Source: Vibrio sp. RE86 (GTDB taxonomy: Bacteria > Pseudomonadota > Gammaproteobacteria > Enterobacterales > Vibrionaceae). Taken from it: a stretch of DNA of 64,000 nucleotides. The notes below the pieces were generated by a model that did not search any database, was not told the origin of the DNA, and worked only from the letters and a program-made list of their open reading frames with translations. The translations under genes and the position numbers were made by a program. Location of the stretch: the NCBI RefSeq assembly GCF_013114545.1, contig NZ_VTXI01000017.1, forward strand, positions 1-64,000, written 5' to 3'. Numbering within the stretch: position 1 is the first letter of the stretch; every line of letters starts with the position of its first letter. Shown piece by piece: positions 1 to 8,621 of this stretch.

Positions 1-36
1 ACCTAAATCGATACCTAAAATGTGGATGGTAGACAT
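1..36 (-). CDS. N-terminal fragment of a gene leaving the window, possibly IS110-type transposase
   Basis: Only 12 codons are present, reading MSTIHILGIDLG, preceded at a good distance by a GAGGTG ribosome binding site. The GIDLG pattern at the extreme N-terminus is what IS110-family (DEDD) transposases typically show, where the Asp is the first catalytic acidic residue. Other RNase H- or actin-fold proteins such as sugar kinases can also start this way, so the assignment is tentative. If it is IS110-type, the element's end lies between this start and the terminator hairpin at 105-127, and no terminal inverted repeat would be expected. Confidence 0.35.
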   Translation of the reverse strand, partial: MSTIHILGIDLG

Positions 37-104
37 ATGGTTCACCTCGTTTTGAGAGCCTACTCTAAGCGTAGGGCTTGAGAGTGAGGCGGACCATATA
101 ATTA

Positions 105-132
105 GGGTTGATGCCATGCATCAACCCTTTTT
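105..132 (+). terminator. Rho-independent terminator, better on plus strand
   Basis: A perfect 10-bp stem GGGTTGATGC/GCATCAACCC with a CAT loop is followed by TTTTT on the plus strand. On the minus strand the tail is only AT-rich, so it may also serve ytjB weakly. A plus-strand terminator implies a plus-strand gene to the left (deoD lies there in other vibrios, by my recollection), not the minus-strand gene at the window edge. Confidence 0.7.
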
Positions 133-148
133 CGTTTTCTGATAATGA

Positions 149-754
149 TTACATGTCTTTCAGCAACAAGTTCTCACCTTTACGCTTATTCGGTTTTCTA
201 CGTAGAATCAGCGCCAGAATAAGTCCTGCGATAAAGCTCATTCCCACCATGGTGTACATGTAGCGATCACTTTTACGGTAATAGTGATCAGAAAACGCGG
301 TTAATTTGCCAGTTTCAAAGGTAATTCGCACAAAGCCAATTACACCGCCATCTTTTAAAATCGGTTCAACAAGCTGTTGCTTTCCAATACGAGCGGTTTG
401 CAGTGGGGTATCTAGCCCAAGCATTTCACGAACGGATTTGGCTTGATCACTGGCTGCCAGCTTAATGCCTTCAGCATTGTAAATCGTCGCATCGACAACC
501 AAGCTATCTTTTGCTAATTGATTCGTCAGCTTGAGTAGGCGCTCTTGATCTTGCGTTGTGATCATATCAGACGCCGATAAAGACGCTTGAGAGATAAGAA
601 TATCAGTGAGTGTCTCTAGCTGGTTGGCTTGAATTCGCTCGTTGCCCTTCGTAATTTTGACACTGTTGATTGCAATGGTCGCAACCATAGCCACTAACAA
701 GATAGTTGCTAGCACTTTCAACGCCATACGAAAAGAAAACAGAGATGAGTCCAT
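149..754 (-). CDS. ytjB: YtjB/AhpA (SMP_2) family membrane protein
   Basis: The 201-residue protein has one N-terminal membrane helix at about residues 12-30, an extracytoplasmic domain of about 130 residues, and a second helix at about 165-183 followed by a basic tail (RRKPNKRKG). This is the architecture of the SMP_2 family, in which ytjB sits divergently next to serB in E. coli and vibrios, as here. The biochemical role of the family is not established and the old label 'haemolysin' is not supported by the sequence. The 104 bp to serB must hold both promoters. Start is the only ATG with the helix immediately behind it. Confidence 0.85.
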   Translation of the reverse strand: MDSSLFSFRMALKVLATILLVAMVATIAINSVKITKGNERIQANQLETLTDILISQASLSASDMITTQDQERLLKLTNQLAKDSLVVDATIYNAEGIKLAASDQAKSVREMLGLDTPLQTARIGKQQLVEPILKDGGVIGFVRITFETGKLTAFSDHYYRKSDRYMYTMVGMSFIAGLILALILRRKPNKRKGENLLLKDM

Positions 755-858
755 TTTTTACCTAAATAGAGGATAATTATACTTTAGAGCATATTGAGAC
801 TTGCGTAGGTAAATTGCAATAGGTTAACGTGTTGAGAGATTTTTCAGGAAAGATTGAC

Positions 859-1839
859 ATGGACACGTTAAAGCCCCTCTCTATTCGTAAACATATCCCT
901 TTAATTAATCGACTGCCAGAAGCACGCTTAGCTACCTCTTTTGATAAAGACAAGGCTAATTGGGTCGTCTATGGCGATTACCTATGCCCTAGCCAATTTG
1001 AAGATATCGACTTTTTTGTCGGCTATTACAATGCGGTGGTGGACGTCTGGAAAGTAGGAAACTACGAAGTTGCCTTAATGGCAGGTGAGTTAACCGATCA
1101 GCATGAAGAGGTTCTTCAAGCACTAGAGTTAGATTACTCATCGTTAACCGATATGCCAGACCTTTCTAAACCGGGTCTGATTGTGCTTGATATGGATTCA
1201 ACGGCAATCCAAATCGAGTGTATTGATGAGATCGCAAAACTAGCCGGTGTCGGTGAAGAAGTGGCAGAGGTGACTGAGCGAGCAATGCAAGGTGAGCTTG
1301 ATTTTGAGCAGAGCTTACGTCAACGAGTCGGTAAACTTGCAGGCGCAGACGAATCTATTTTGAGTTCGGTTCGTCAGGAACTCCCTCTGATGCCAGAGCT
1401 GCCAGAGCTCATCGCTACCTTAAAACAATATGGTTGGAAAACAGCCATTGCATCCGGTGGTTTTACCTACTTTTCCGATCATTTAAAACAGTTGTTAGCA
1501 TTGGATCATGCTCAGTCGAACCAGCTAGAAATTGTTGAAGGTAAATTGACTGGTCAAGTCGTGGGTGAAGTTGTTTCGGCTCAAACCAAAGCTGACATCT
1601 TGATTGAGCTGGCTGATAACTATGAGATTGAAGCGCACAATACGATTGCCGTAGGTGATGGCGCTAATGACTTGGTGATGATGGCGGCAGCAGGGTTAGG
1701 TATTGCTTACCATGCAAAACCGAAAGTGGAACAAGAAGCGCAAAGTGCGGTCAGATATGCAGGGCTAGGAGGCATTATCTGTGTTTTATCTGCGTTGCTA
1801 GCGAAACAAAAACGAGTCAGTTTTAAACCGCAACCGTAA
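859..1839 (+). CDS. serB: Phosphoserine phosphatase SerB
   Basis: HAD-superfamily enzyme that dephosphorylates O-phosphoserine in the last step of serine synthesis. The nucleophile motif DMDST lies at residues 111-115 (Asp111 attacks the phosphate, Asp113 acts as acid/base). ASGGF and GDGANDLVM supply the later HAD motifs. An N-terminal ACT-like region of about 100 residues precedes the catalytic domain, as in other long SerB proteins. The frame opens at a GTG at 829, but the ATG at 859 has an AGGAA ribosome site 8 bases upstream and gives the usual 326 residues, so I chose it. It is followed by a terminator and transcribed divergently from ytjB. Confidence 0.96.
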   Translation: MDTLKPLSIRKHIPLINRLPEARLATSFDKDKANWVVYGDYLCPSQFEDIDFFVGYYNAVVDVWKVGNYEVALMAGELTDQHEEVLQALELDYSSLTDMPDLSKPGLIVLDMDSTAIQIECIDEIAKLAGVGEEVAEVTERAMQGELDFEQSLRQRVGKLAGADESILSSVRQELPLMPELPELIATLKQYGWKTAIASGGFTYFSDHLKQLLALDHAQSNQLEIVEGKLTGQVVGEVVSAQTKADILIELADNYEIEAHNTIAVGDGANDLVMMAAAGLGIAYHAKPKVEQEAQSAVRYAGLGGIICVLSALLAKQKRVSFKPQP

Positions 1840-1854
1840 TCGATAAAACAAAAG

Positions 1855-1880
1855 AAGCGAGGAACTATCCTCGCTTTTTT
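1855..1880. terminator. Bidirectional terminator between serB and the PilZ gene
   Basis: Stem AAGCGAGG/CCTCGCTT with loop AACTAT is followed by Ts on the plus strand and preceded by an A-rich run that becomes a T-run on the minus strand. It lies between the convergent ends of serB and the PilZ gene. Confidence 0.85.
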
Positions 1881-1893
1881 AGCTATGTCGATT

Positions 1894-4239
1894 TTATTTG
1901 GTCAACTCTAACCGTATCAACACTTCTTCAGTGATGTCTGTCAGTTCGCCGTAACCGACGATATTGGAGATCTCTTTTTCTAAACTGCGTGCTTGGTGCA
2001 AGCTCACTTGAGTCAGCTCTTCAAGATCTTTACGTACTAAGGCTGTCATGGCATCAAATACTGGTGCGCCACAAATCCTTACCGCATAAAACTCACCCAT
2101 GGTCTGAGCTCGCTTGATGAAGTGGATTCGCTGTTTCAGGCCCTCGAACTCGCTGCTCAGCTTAGACTCCACAGATTGAATGCGCGTACCAAATTTGGTC
2201 ACAAACAGGTAGAGCTCATGATATTGGGGTTCTGCGCCTTCAATACGTTTCATTGGTTGAGCGAGTAGCGTATTGCTATAGCCTTTATAAATAGGGGCTA
2301 ATGAGAAGTTTTGTTCATCGCCCAACTTCGCCAGTACGGTTAAAAAAGGCTTGAGCGGATAGTTAACACCAATCGCTTTTGGTCTTAAGCTAGTGCCTCT
2401 CTTTTCTATATAGAGTGGGGAACTGACCATTTTATCCAGCAATATGTCGTGCAAACCTTCGAGAAGTTCGTTGCTCGGCAAGAGCTCTTTTTTAGCCACC
2501 AACTTATCTTGGTTATGTTCGATCAAACGGCCAAAGAAGGAGACGGTGCTGCGAATCTTACTCGATTCTTGTATTGCTAATTGTAAGCGCTTGCCCCCTG
2601 GACTGACTCGAATAACTTCGTAAGGGACCTCATCGAGAGGGAGCTTTTTATCATACAGTTGAAGCTCTTTAAAATTGATTGAGCAGCTATCACCGGCCTT
2701 TAACGCTGTTGGGGTGGCAAGAGCGATACTGGCCCCATGCTTTGAAATATCAAAAGTCACGCCATTCACATTGGTGGCATTCGCGTCGGTTAAAATCAGT
2801 GGTGAGCGAAATTGATATCTTGGCTCTCGGCGACGCGACTGTGCATCAAAATAGATACAGGCAGGGTTACTACCTGGATTGCGAGCATGCCTAAATCGAT
2901 TGAGTTCACTTGCCGCTAGGCGAGGCTTTTCCGTAAATAGGTAGTCTTGGCGACTGTTCGCGTCAGAGATGTCTTGCAATATAGCGCAGTGAGTAAGAGT
3001 TTCCGTTTCTAGATTAAGTTCACTGGAGTGAGATGAAAGTCCTTGTCTTTCCTCATCCGAGAGTTCAAATACAGATAGCCTAAATGCTTTCCAGCTGTCC
3101 TTTTTAGCGCCGACATGCCAGAAAAGTTGACGTACTTCTCTGGTGGCCTCAGGCATCATCATTGAGAAAAAGAGTGTTTTATCTTTATGTTGATGAGTGA
3201 ATGAGTAAAGAACGTTACTACTTCCTTTAACACCCTCCGCTGTCAGTTGCGACATTCGTTGCTGATGGAAAAGATTACTCAATGCTTGTTGGTTGCGCTC
3301 ATCATGCCAATACTGCCAAATAGGGCGATTGTTCTCGGTCATTAAGACAAGCTTTAGTTCATCACCGCTGAAGAAGAGCGGCAGATTACAAGTATGCTTT
3401 AGGTAGGTGTGTTCATAGCCGCGAGAACGGGCGCGAATGATCTTATCTTGATTGTCATGACGATTTTTTTGCGCATCGTTTTTCAGCAGCTGCTCAATCA
3501 CTAATTCTAGAATGTTGCTAGTATCGAGCTTGAGTAAGCGTAGGTATTTGACCGCATCATTTTCATAAGAATCATCAATGCCGACAATACGGTAAGGAAT
3601 TGGCGCATCAACACCATCGATGTCAAGTTCTTTGCTCAGCTCCACTAATTGTACGTCAATGACCGCACCTAGCTTATAATCAAAGGCCGACGGGACTTTA
3701 AATTTGGCACCAGAAGGTGAGATATCGACCGTAACACCATTGATGACTTGTTTATTCGCTAATTGGAGTTCGACTTGAGAGGAGAGTTTGAGGCGGTTCT
3801 CTTTGCGTTTTAAGTCGTAACCTAGGGTAATGGGCTCGACGTCTAACCCATTATTCTTGATGGCATTCTCGTCACCAATGGGCTTACCGCGTTGCTGCAT
3901 AACTCGGAAGTTATTGTGAGTATTACTAAGTGCTTCCCACACTCCTTCTGTATAACTGCCAAACTTTCGAGTGTTCTTGTGGTAGGCGTTAAATGCAACA
4001 TCATCTAGCCAGTGTTTCACACCATCTAACTCGTAAGAACGGCATTCACCTTTGACTCGGCCGCGAAGGTCGACTGGCTTGGTGCAAGGTGCCATAACGC
4101 GGTTTAACTCCATTTTGACTAAGATCTTAGTCGACGGGGGTTCGCCTTCTGTCAGTTGGTTTAGAAGGTAGTCAAAATCATCCGAGTGGTAAGCTGGAAT
4201 TAATCGCTCTGCTAACGAGAGTATTTCTGGCTGCTGCAT
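1894..4239 (-). CDS. plzC: Double PilZ-domain protein, PlzC-like c-di-GMP receptor
   Basis: The 781-residue soluble protein carries two PilZ signatures. The first has RKENR at residues 145-149 and DISPSG at 172-177. The second has RREPR at 470-474 and DISKHG at 497-502. Both keep the RxxxR and (D/N)xSxxG elements that contact c-di-GMP in the PilZ family. V. cholerae VC2344, named PlzC, sits in the same place next to serB, which is the basis for the name. The remaining ~550 residues show no motif I recognise. The gene is divergent from radA. It may link c-di-GMP to motility or surface behaviour, but the sequence does not say which. V. cholerae plzC is reported to matter for motility or biofilm, by my recollection. 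Confidence 0.85.
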   Translation of the reverse strand: MQQPEILSLAERLIPAYHSDDFDYLLNQLTEGEPPSTKILVKMELNRVMAPCTKPVDLRGRVKGECRSYELDGVKHWLDDVAFNAYHKNTRKFGSYTEGVWEALSNTHNNFRVMQQRGKPIGDENAIKNNGLDVEPITLGYDLKRKENRLKLSSQVELQLANKQVINGVTVDISPSGAKFKVPSAFDYKLGAVIDVQLVELSKELDIDGVDAPIPYRIVGIDDSYENDAVKYLRLLKLDTSNILELVIEQLLKNDAQKNRHDNQDKIIRARSRGYEHTYLKHTCNLPLFFSGDELKLVLMTENNRPIWQYWHDERNQQALSNLFHQQRMSQLTAEGVKGSSNVLYSFTHQHKDKTLFFSMMMPEATREVRQLFWHVGAKKDSWKAFRLSVFELSDEERQGLSSHSSELNLETETLTHCAILQDISDANSRQDYLFTEKPRLAASELNRFRHARNPGSNPACIYFDAQSRRREPRYQFRSPLILTDANATNVNGVTFDISKHGASIALATPTALKAGDSCSINFKELQLYDKKLPLDEVPYEVIRVSPGGKRLQLAIQESSKIRSTVSFFGRLIEHNQDKLVAKKELLPSNELLEGLHDILLDKMVSSPLYIEKRGTSLRPKAIGVNYPLKPFLTVLAKLGDEQNFSLAPIYKGYSNTLLAQPMKRIEGAEPQYHELYLFVTKFGTRIQSVESKLSSEFEGLKQRIHFIKRAQTMGEFYAVRICGAPVFDAMTALVRKDLEELTQVSLHQARSLEKEISNIVGYGELTDITEEVLIRLELTK

Positions 4240-4391
4240 ATTTTTTTGTTAGAGTATTCCTTACTCTTTATATCGGCCTTGATATAAAGATCTTTAGTGA
4301 TATGTTACAGCGAATCAAGTTACTTAGTGGTATAAACAGCACCACGGTGCAGTTTGCATCACATTTACAACATTATTAAACCTGAGGTTAC
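4240..4391. promoter_or_regulatory. Divergent promoter region of plzC-like gene and radA
   Basis: This 152-bp AT-rich spacer separates two divergent genes and must contain both promoters. A TATAAA-like hexamer lies near 4330 on the plus strand. I could not define either promoter with confidence. Confidence 0.4.
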
Positions 4392-5771
4392 ATGGCAAAG
4401 GCGAAAACGGCGTACGTTTGTAATGATTGTGGCGCGGACTTTCCGCGCTGGCAAGGGCAGTGCAATGCGTGTGGTGCGTGGAATACAATTAGTGAAGTTC
4501 GATTGGCTGCTTCTCCCGCGGCGGCTCGCAATGAGCGGTTAAGCGGGTATGCGGGTAACTCAGGTGAAACCCAAGTACAAACCCTATCAGAGATCGACCT
4601 GCAAGAGGTTCCTCGCTTCACCAGTGGCTTCAAAGAGTTTGACCGAGTGCTCGGTGGAGGCGTTGTCCCTGGTGCTGCTATCTTGATTGGTGGCAGCCCT
4701 GGTGCAGGTAAATCGACCTTGTTATTGCAGACCATGTGTTACCTAGCGTCACAAATGCCGACGCTCTATGTGACAGGTGAAGAGTCGCTGCAACAGGTGG
4801 CGATGCGTGCTTCTCGACTTGGATTGCCGAAAGATAACCTGAAAATGCTTTCAGAGACCAATGTCGATCGAATTTGTCAGATTGCTGAGAAAGAACAGCC
4901 AAAGATCATGGTGATCGACTCTATTCAGGTTATGCACGTTTCAGATGTTCAGTCTTCCCCGGGCAGCGTGGCTCAGGTACGTGAATCAGCGACGGCTTTG
5001 ACTCGTTATGCGAAACAAAATAATGTCTCCGTGTTTATCGTTGGTCACGTAACGAAAGATGGCACACTGGCGGGGCCTAAAGTGCTCGAGCATATCATTG
5101 ACTGTTCAGTGCTGCTGGACGGTGGCACCGATAACCGCTTTAGAACCATGCGCAGTCATAAGAACCGTTTTGGTGCGATCAATGAGCTTGGTGTGTTTGC
5201 TATGACAGGTCAGGGCTTACGTGAGGTGAATAACCCGTCCGCTATATTCTTGTCTCGTGGTGAAGAAGAGACATCAGGCAGCTCGGTGATGGTTGTATGG
5301 GAAGGTACTCGCCCATTGCTTGTCGAAATTCAGGCGTTGGTCGATTATTCGCAGCTTGCTAACCCTCGCCGCGTGGCTGTCGGTCTTGAACAGAATCGAT
5401 TGTCTTTGCTTCTTGCAGTTCTTCACAAGCATGGTGGACTGCAGATGGCTGACCAAGACGTATTTGTTAACGTTGTCGGTGGCGTAAAAGTGACAGAGAC
5501 CAGTGCGGACTTAGCTTTGGTGATGGCACTGCTTTCAAGCTTCCGTGACAGAGCACTTCCGAAAGATGTGGTGGTATTTGGAGAAGTCGGTCTAGCGGGT
5601 GAGATACGCCCTGTACCAAGTGGTCAAGAGCGTTTAAATGAAGCGTTTAAACATGGCTTTAAAAAAGCGATTGTTCCAGCTGCCAATATGCCTAAAGGAG
5701 GCATTCCTGGTATGCAAATTCATGGCGTGAAGAAGCTGTCAGAAGCGATTCAAGCCTTCGATGAGCTTTAA
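4392..5771 (+). CDS. radA: DNA repair/branch-migration ATPase RadA
   Basis: RadA (Sms) promotes branch migration during homologous recombination and helps with stalled forks and natural transformation. An N-terminal zinc finger is made by Cys10, Cys13, Cys24 and Cys27. The Walker A motif GSPGAGKST is at residues 101-109, followed by the RadA-specific KNRFG motif and a C-terminal Lon-protease-like domain (residues about 290-459). Length of 459 residues is normal. The start has a GAGG ribosome site (cctgaggttac). In E. coli serB and radA are adjacent; here the PilZ gene is interposed. Confidence 0.97.
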   Translation: MAKAKTAYVCNDCGADFPRWQGQCNACGAWNTISEVRLAASPAAARNERLSGYAGNSGETQVQTLSEIDLQEVPRFTSGFKEFDRVLGGGVVPGAAILIGGSPGAGKSTLLLQTMCYLASQMPTLYVTGEESLQQVAMRASRLGLPKDNLKMLSETNVDRICQIAEKEQPKIMVIDSIQVMHVSDVQSSPGSVAQVRESATALTRYAKQNNVSVFIVGHVTKDGTLAGPKVLEHIIDCSVLLDGGTDNRFRTMRSHKNRFGAINELGVFAMTGQGLREVNNPSAIFLSRGEEETSGSSVMVVWEGTRPLLVEIQALVDYSQLANPRRVAVGLEQNRLSLLLAVLHKHGGLQMADQDVFVNVVGGVKVTETSADLALVMALLSSFRDRALPKDVVVFGEVGLAGEIRPVPSGQERLNEAFKHGFKKAIVPAANMPKGGIPGMQIHGVKKLSEAIQAFDEL

Positions 5772-5778
5772 CAATTAG

Positions 5779-5807
5779 AAAGGGCTGGCATATATGCCTG
5801 CCCTTTT
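5779..5807. terminator. Bidirectional terminator between radA and csdA
   Basis: Stem AAAGGGC-T-GGCA / TGCC-T-GCCCTTT with a TATA loop lies between the convergent ends of radA and csdA, with T-tracts on both strands. Confidence 0.85.
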
Positions 5808-5812
5808 AGTAT

Positions 5813-7024
5813 TTAGAGCATATCGACGGCTTTTTCGACCGCTGCAATCAGCTTGTCTACATCATCCATTGTGTTGTAGATGCCAAATGAGATACGCACA
5901 GTGCCTTTGACATTGAGTGCATCCATTAATGGGTGAGCACAGTGATGGCCTGCACGAACGGCGATGCCTTGTTGATCGAGTAAGGTCGCAATGTCTTGGT
6001 GATGAACGCCATCCATAACAAATGAGATCACAGAAGCATTATCTTGGAAACCAAGGATATCAATATCTTCGATAGCAGTTAGACGTTGAAGTGTTGTGGA
6101 TACAAGCTGGTGGATATGTTTTTCCACTGCATGTTGATCAAAAGACTGGTACCAATTAATTGCAGTTCCTAGTGCGATCGCGCCTGCTACGTTTGGCGTT
6201 CCCGCTTCAAATTTACCTGGTAATTCACTGTAGGTTGTTCCGTCAAACGAGACCTTCTCCACCATTTTGCCACCCCCATGCCAAGGAGGCATCGACTCAA
6301 GCAATGCGAGCTTTCCATAGAGCACGCCAATGCCGGCAGGCGCATAAAGTTTGTGTCCCGAGAACACGTAAAAGTCAGCATTGAGTTGGCTGAGATTAAC
6401 CTGCTCATGAACAATGCCTTGTGCACCATCAACAACAACAACCGCCCCATGCTGGTGGGCGAATTCAATGACTTGTTCAATCGGCTGCCGAGTACCTGTG
6501 ACATTGGTAATATGAGCCAGTGCGACAATCTTCACTTTGCCAGACATCAGAGATGTAAACGCTTCAAAATCAAACTGGCAATCTGAGGTCATTGGCACTT
6601 TGACTACTTTAGCACCTGTTTGCTCGGCAACGATTTGCCAAGGAACAATGTTAGCGTGGTGCTCCATTTCACTGACTAAGATTTCATCGCCAGCTTGTAA
6701 CGTATTACGAGCATAGGTCTGCGCAATCAGGTTGAGCGCCTCGGTTGCTCCGCGAGTCCAAACAATCTCTTTGGTTGAGTTTGCACCTATGTAGTCAGCC
6801 ACAGTTTGCCTCGCTGACTCAAATTGGCTGGTCGCTTTCGCGGTTAAGCTGTGGCTACCACGGTGAACATTGGCATTTTGGTGACTGTAGTAGTCAGAAA
6901 TCGCATCTATAACACAGCGGGGCTTTTGAGTGGTGGCAGCACTGTCTAGATACACCAGACTTTGTCCATTGACTTGCTGATTAAGCGCTGGAAACTGTGC
7001 TGTGATACTTGAAATATCAAGCAT
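5813..7024 (-). CDS. csdA: Cysteine desulfurase, CsdA/SufS class
   Basis: PLP enzyme that removes sulfur from cysteine (or selenium from selenocysteine) for Fe-S cluster and other sulfur transfer. The PLP lysine is in SGHKLYAP and the persulfide cysteine in RAGHHCAHP. GGGKM and FEAGTPNVAG favour CsdA over SufS. No csdE/sufE partner is adjacent. The frame extends to a GTG at 7033, but the ATG at 7024 follows AGGTG at proper spacing and gives 403 residues. The start overlaps the end of yajL, and the three genes panE-yajL-csdA are tightly packed, suggesting one transcript. Confidence 0.92.
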   Translation of the reverse strand: MLDISSITAQFPALNQQVNGQSLVYLDSAATTQKPRCVIDAISDYYSHQNANVHRGSHSLTAKATSQFESARQTVADYIGANSTKEIVWTRGATEALNLIAQTYARNTLQAGDEILVSEMEHHANIVPWQIVAEQTGAKVVKVPMTSDCQFDFEAFTSLMSGKVKIVALAHITNVTGTRQPIEQVIEFAHQHGAVVVVDGAQGIVHEQVNLSQLNADFYVFSGHKLYAPAGIGVLYGKLALLESMPPWHGGGKMVEKVSFDGTTYSELPGKFEAGTPNVAGAIALGTAINWYQSFDQHAVEKHIHQLVSTTLQRLTAIEDIDILGFQDNASVISFVMDGVHHQDIATLLDQQGIAVRAGHHCAHPLMDALNVKGTVRISFGIYNTMDDVDKLIAAVEKAVDML

Positions 7025-7622
7025 GCTCATCACCTAGTTTATGGTACTGCAGAGTAGGAATCGTCACCATTGATTCTGCGACCGTCCAAGCGTGCGCTTT
7101 ACCTGATAGATTGATGATCACTTCCATTGCAAATTCAAGCGCGGTTCCCGGCCCTTGGCTAGTGAGAAGATTGTGATTTACATCGTAAGTGACTCGTTTA
7201 ACGCGCCACTTTTTCGCGTTAATGTGTGACTCAAAACTTGGGTGGCAAGTCATTAATGCGTCTGGGTAGAGATTATGATGCGCTAACACAAGAGCAGGAG
7301 CTGCACAGATAGCGGCAACCAACTTACCTTCATACATTTGTTGACGAACTATCTCGATTAATAAGGTGCTGTCACGAAATGTCTCTGCCCCCTGAACACC
7401 GCCAGGCAAAATCACCGCATCAAATTCATCGTCAGCAATATCAACCAGTTTGCAATCTGCAGTGAGCGTTACTCCGCGAGAGGCCTTCATTGTCAGTTGG
7501 CCGTCGAAATCAGCACTTGCGACAACAGTCTCATAGCCAGCACGTACCATCATGTCGATGATCGTGATGGCTTCCATCTCTTCTGTGCCAGGAGCAATAG
7601 GGACGAGTACTTTTTTGGTCAT
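7017..7622 (-). CDS. yajL: DJ-1/PfpI family protein YajL
   Basis: A 201-residue DJ-1 superfamily protein. The conserved Glu is in the N-terminal GTEEME, and the reactive Cys sits at the nucleophile elbow AAICAAP. In E. coli YajL is linked to oxidative and carbonyl stress; claims of deglycase or chaperone function are disputed. The start is the ATG that overlaps the panE stop (ATGA), four codons inside the longest frame. It overlaps csdA by 8 bases at its 3' end. Confidence 0.92.
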   Translation of the reverse strand: MTKKVLVPIAPGTEEMEAITIIDMMVRAGYETVVASADFDGQLTMKASRGVTLTADCKLVDIADDEFDAVILPGGVQGAETFRDSTLLIEIVRQQMYEGKLVAAICAAPALVLAHHNLYPDALMTCHPSFESHINAKKWRVKRVTYDVNHNLLTSQGPGTALEFAMEVIINLSGKAHAWTVAESMVTIPTLQYHKLGDEHA

Positions 7623-8509
7623 TGTTGATTCCAACCTTGTTCAATCTGTTTAATCGCGGAAAAGAGGGCGCGGTTTTCTGGGGTACTAATATTGTGAGCT
7701 TTCGCTCTCTGCAAGAGAAACCCAGTAATAAAGTCTATCTCGCTTTGACGTTGATGAAAAATATCTTGCTGCATTGAAGACAAGTTCTTTTCGGTTGCCT
7801 TTATCACGGAGTAAACCGACGAGTGCAATTGCTCATAAGACGTTTGAATACCTTCTGCGAGCATGACCTCGCTTACTTCTCGGATAATAGTACCCAAAAC
7901 CTGATTGTACTTGTCGTCAGCCAGTGTGCCATTGGTGACTTGCTCGATCGCTGTAAGAGGGTTAATGGCACAGTTAATCGCAAGCTTGTTCCATAAAGCA
8001 GATACGATCTCTGGGTTCCATACCACTTCTGGCAAACTGTGTTGCAGTACTTCTGCTAAGAAGTAGCATTGCTGACCCTTATCATTGTAGCCACCAAGCT
8101 GAGTCGTACCTAACCCTGTGTGTGAGACATGGTTGGCCGTTTTTCGGTAAGCACCATGAGTGGTTGTCGCGAGTATGAGTGGATTAGCGGGCAATAGTCG
8201 CTTTACCTCTTCTGCAGTACCCATCCCATTGTGCATAAGGGTAATCATACAATCTGGGTCTATTTTATCTGCTAGATGAGACAGAGCATCAACCACTTGA
8301 GGCGCTTTTACTGTGACGAGAAGGAGATCTGCAGCGGCAAGCTTCTCTAGGTTATTGCTCTCAAGCTCAATTGAAGCATCGCCATCGAGCTGAATCGTGA
8401 TTGAAGGCTGAGATTTTCGGGTAAAAACAGCAACAGAATGCCCTGATTTATGCAAGTTAGCTGCCCATAAGGAACCAATAGCACCAAGGCCAAGTATCAC
8501 AATATTCAT
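7619..8509 (-). CDS. panE: 2-dehydropantoate 2-reductase PanE
   Basis: NADPH-dependent reductase that makes pantoate for pantothenate/CoA synthesis. The Rossmann GLGAIG motif begins at residue 6 of the chosen start. The longer frame adds 24 hydrophobic residues before MNIVILG, which would place junk ahead of the nucleotide-binding strand, so I start at 8509 (296 residues), even though the ribosome site there is weak. The ANKLAINCAINPLTA-type region (here WNKLAINCAINPLTA) carries the catalytic Lys. The stop overlaps the yajL start. Confidence 0.93.
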   Translation of the reverse strand: MNIVILGLGAIGSLWAANLHKSGHSVAVFTRKSQPSITIQLDGDASIELESNNLEKLAAADLLLVTVKAPQVVDALSHLADKIDPDCMITLMHNGMGTAEEVKRLLPANPLILATTTHGAYRKTANHVSHTGLGTTQLGGYNDKGQQCYFLAEVLQHSLPEVVWNPEIVSALWNKLAINCAINPLTAIEQVTNGTLADDKYNQVLGTIIREVSEVMLAEGIQTSYEQLHSSVYSVIKATEKNLSSMQQDIFHQRQSEIDFITGFLLQRAKAHNISTPENRALFSAIKQIEQGWNQQ

Positions 8510-8572
8510 GCAAAGCGGAGAGAGTAGAGGATTTGCCAAAAGGATAAGGTTAAACAGGAATAAAGCAAACAA

Positions 8573-8596
8573 AAATGGCACCCGAAGGTGCCATTT
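8573..8596 (-). terminator. Terminator downstream of ompK
   Basis: Stem TGGCACC/GGTGCCA with a CGAA/TTCG tetraloop is extended by A-T pairs and followed by a T-run on the minus strand. It separates ompK from the panE operon. Confidence 0.88.
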
Positions 8597-8621
8597 GCAA
8601 TCTGTTTACTCAGAAGTTTTA

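Noticed and set aside
4388..4735. Minus-strand frame of 115 codons antisense to radA
   Set aside because: Lies wholly within the radA coding sequence, with shadow-like composition and no ribosome site.
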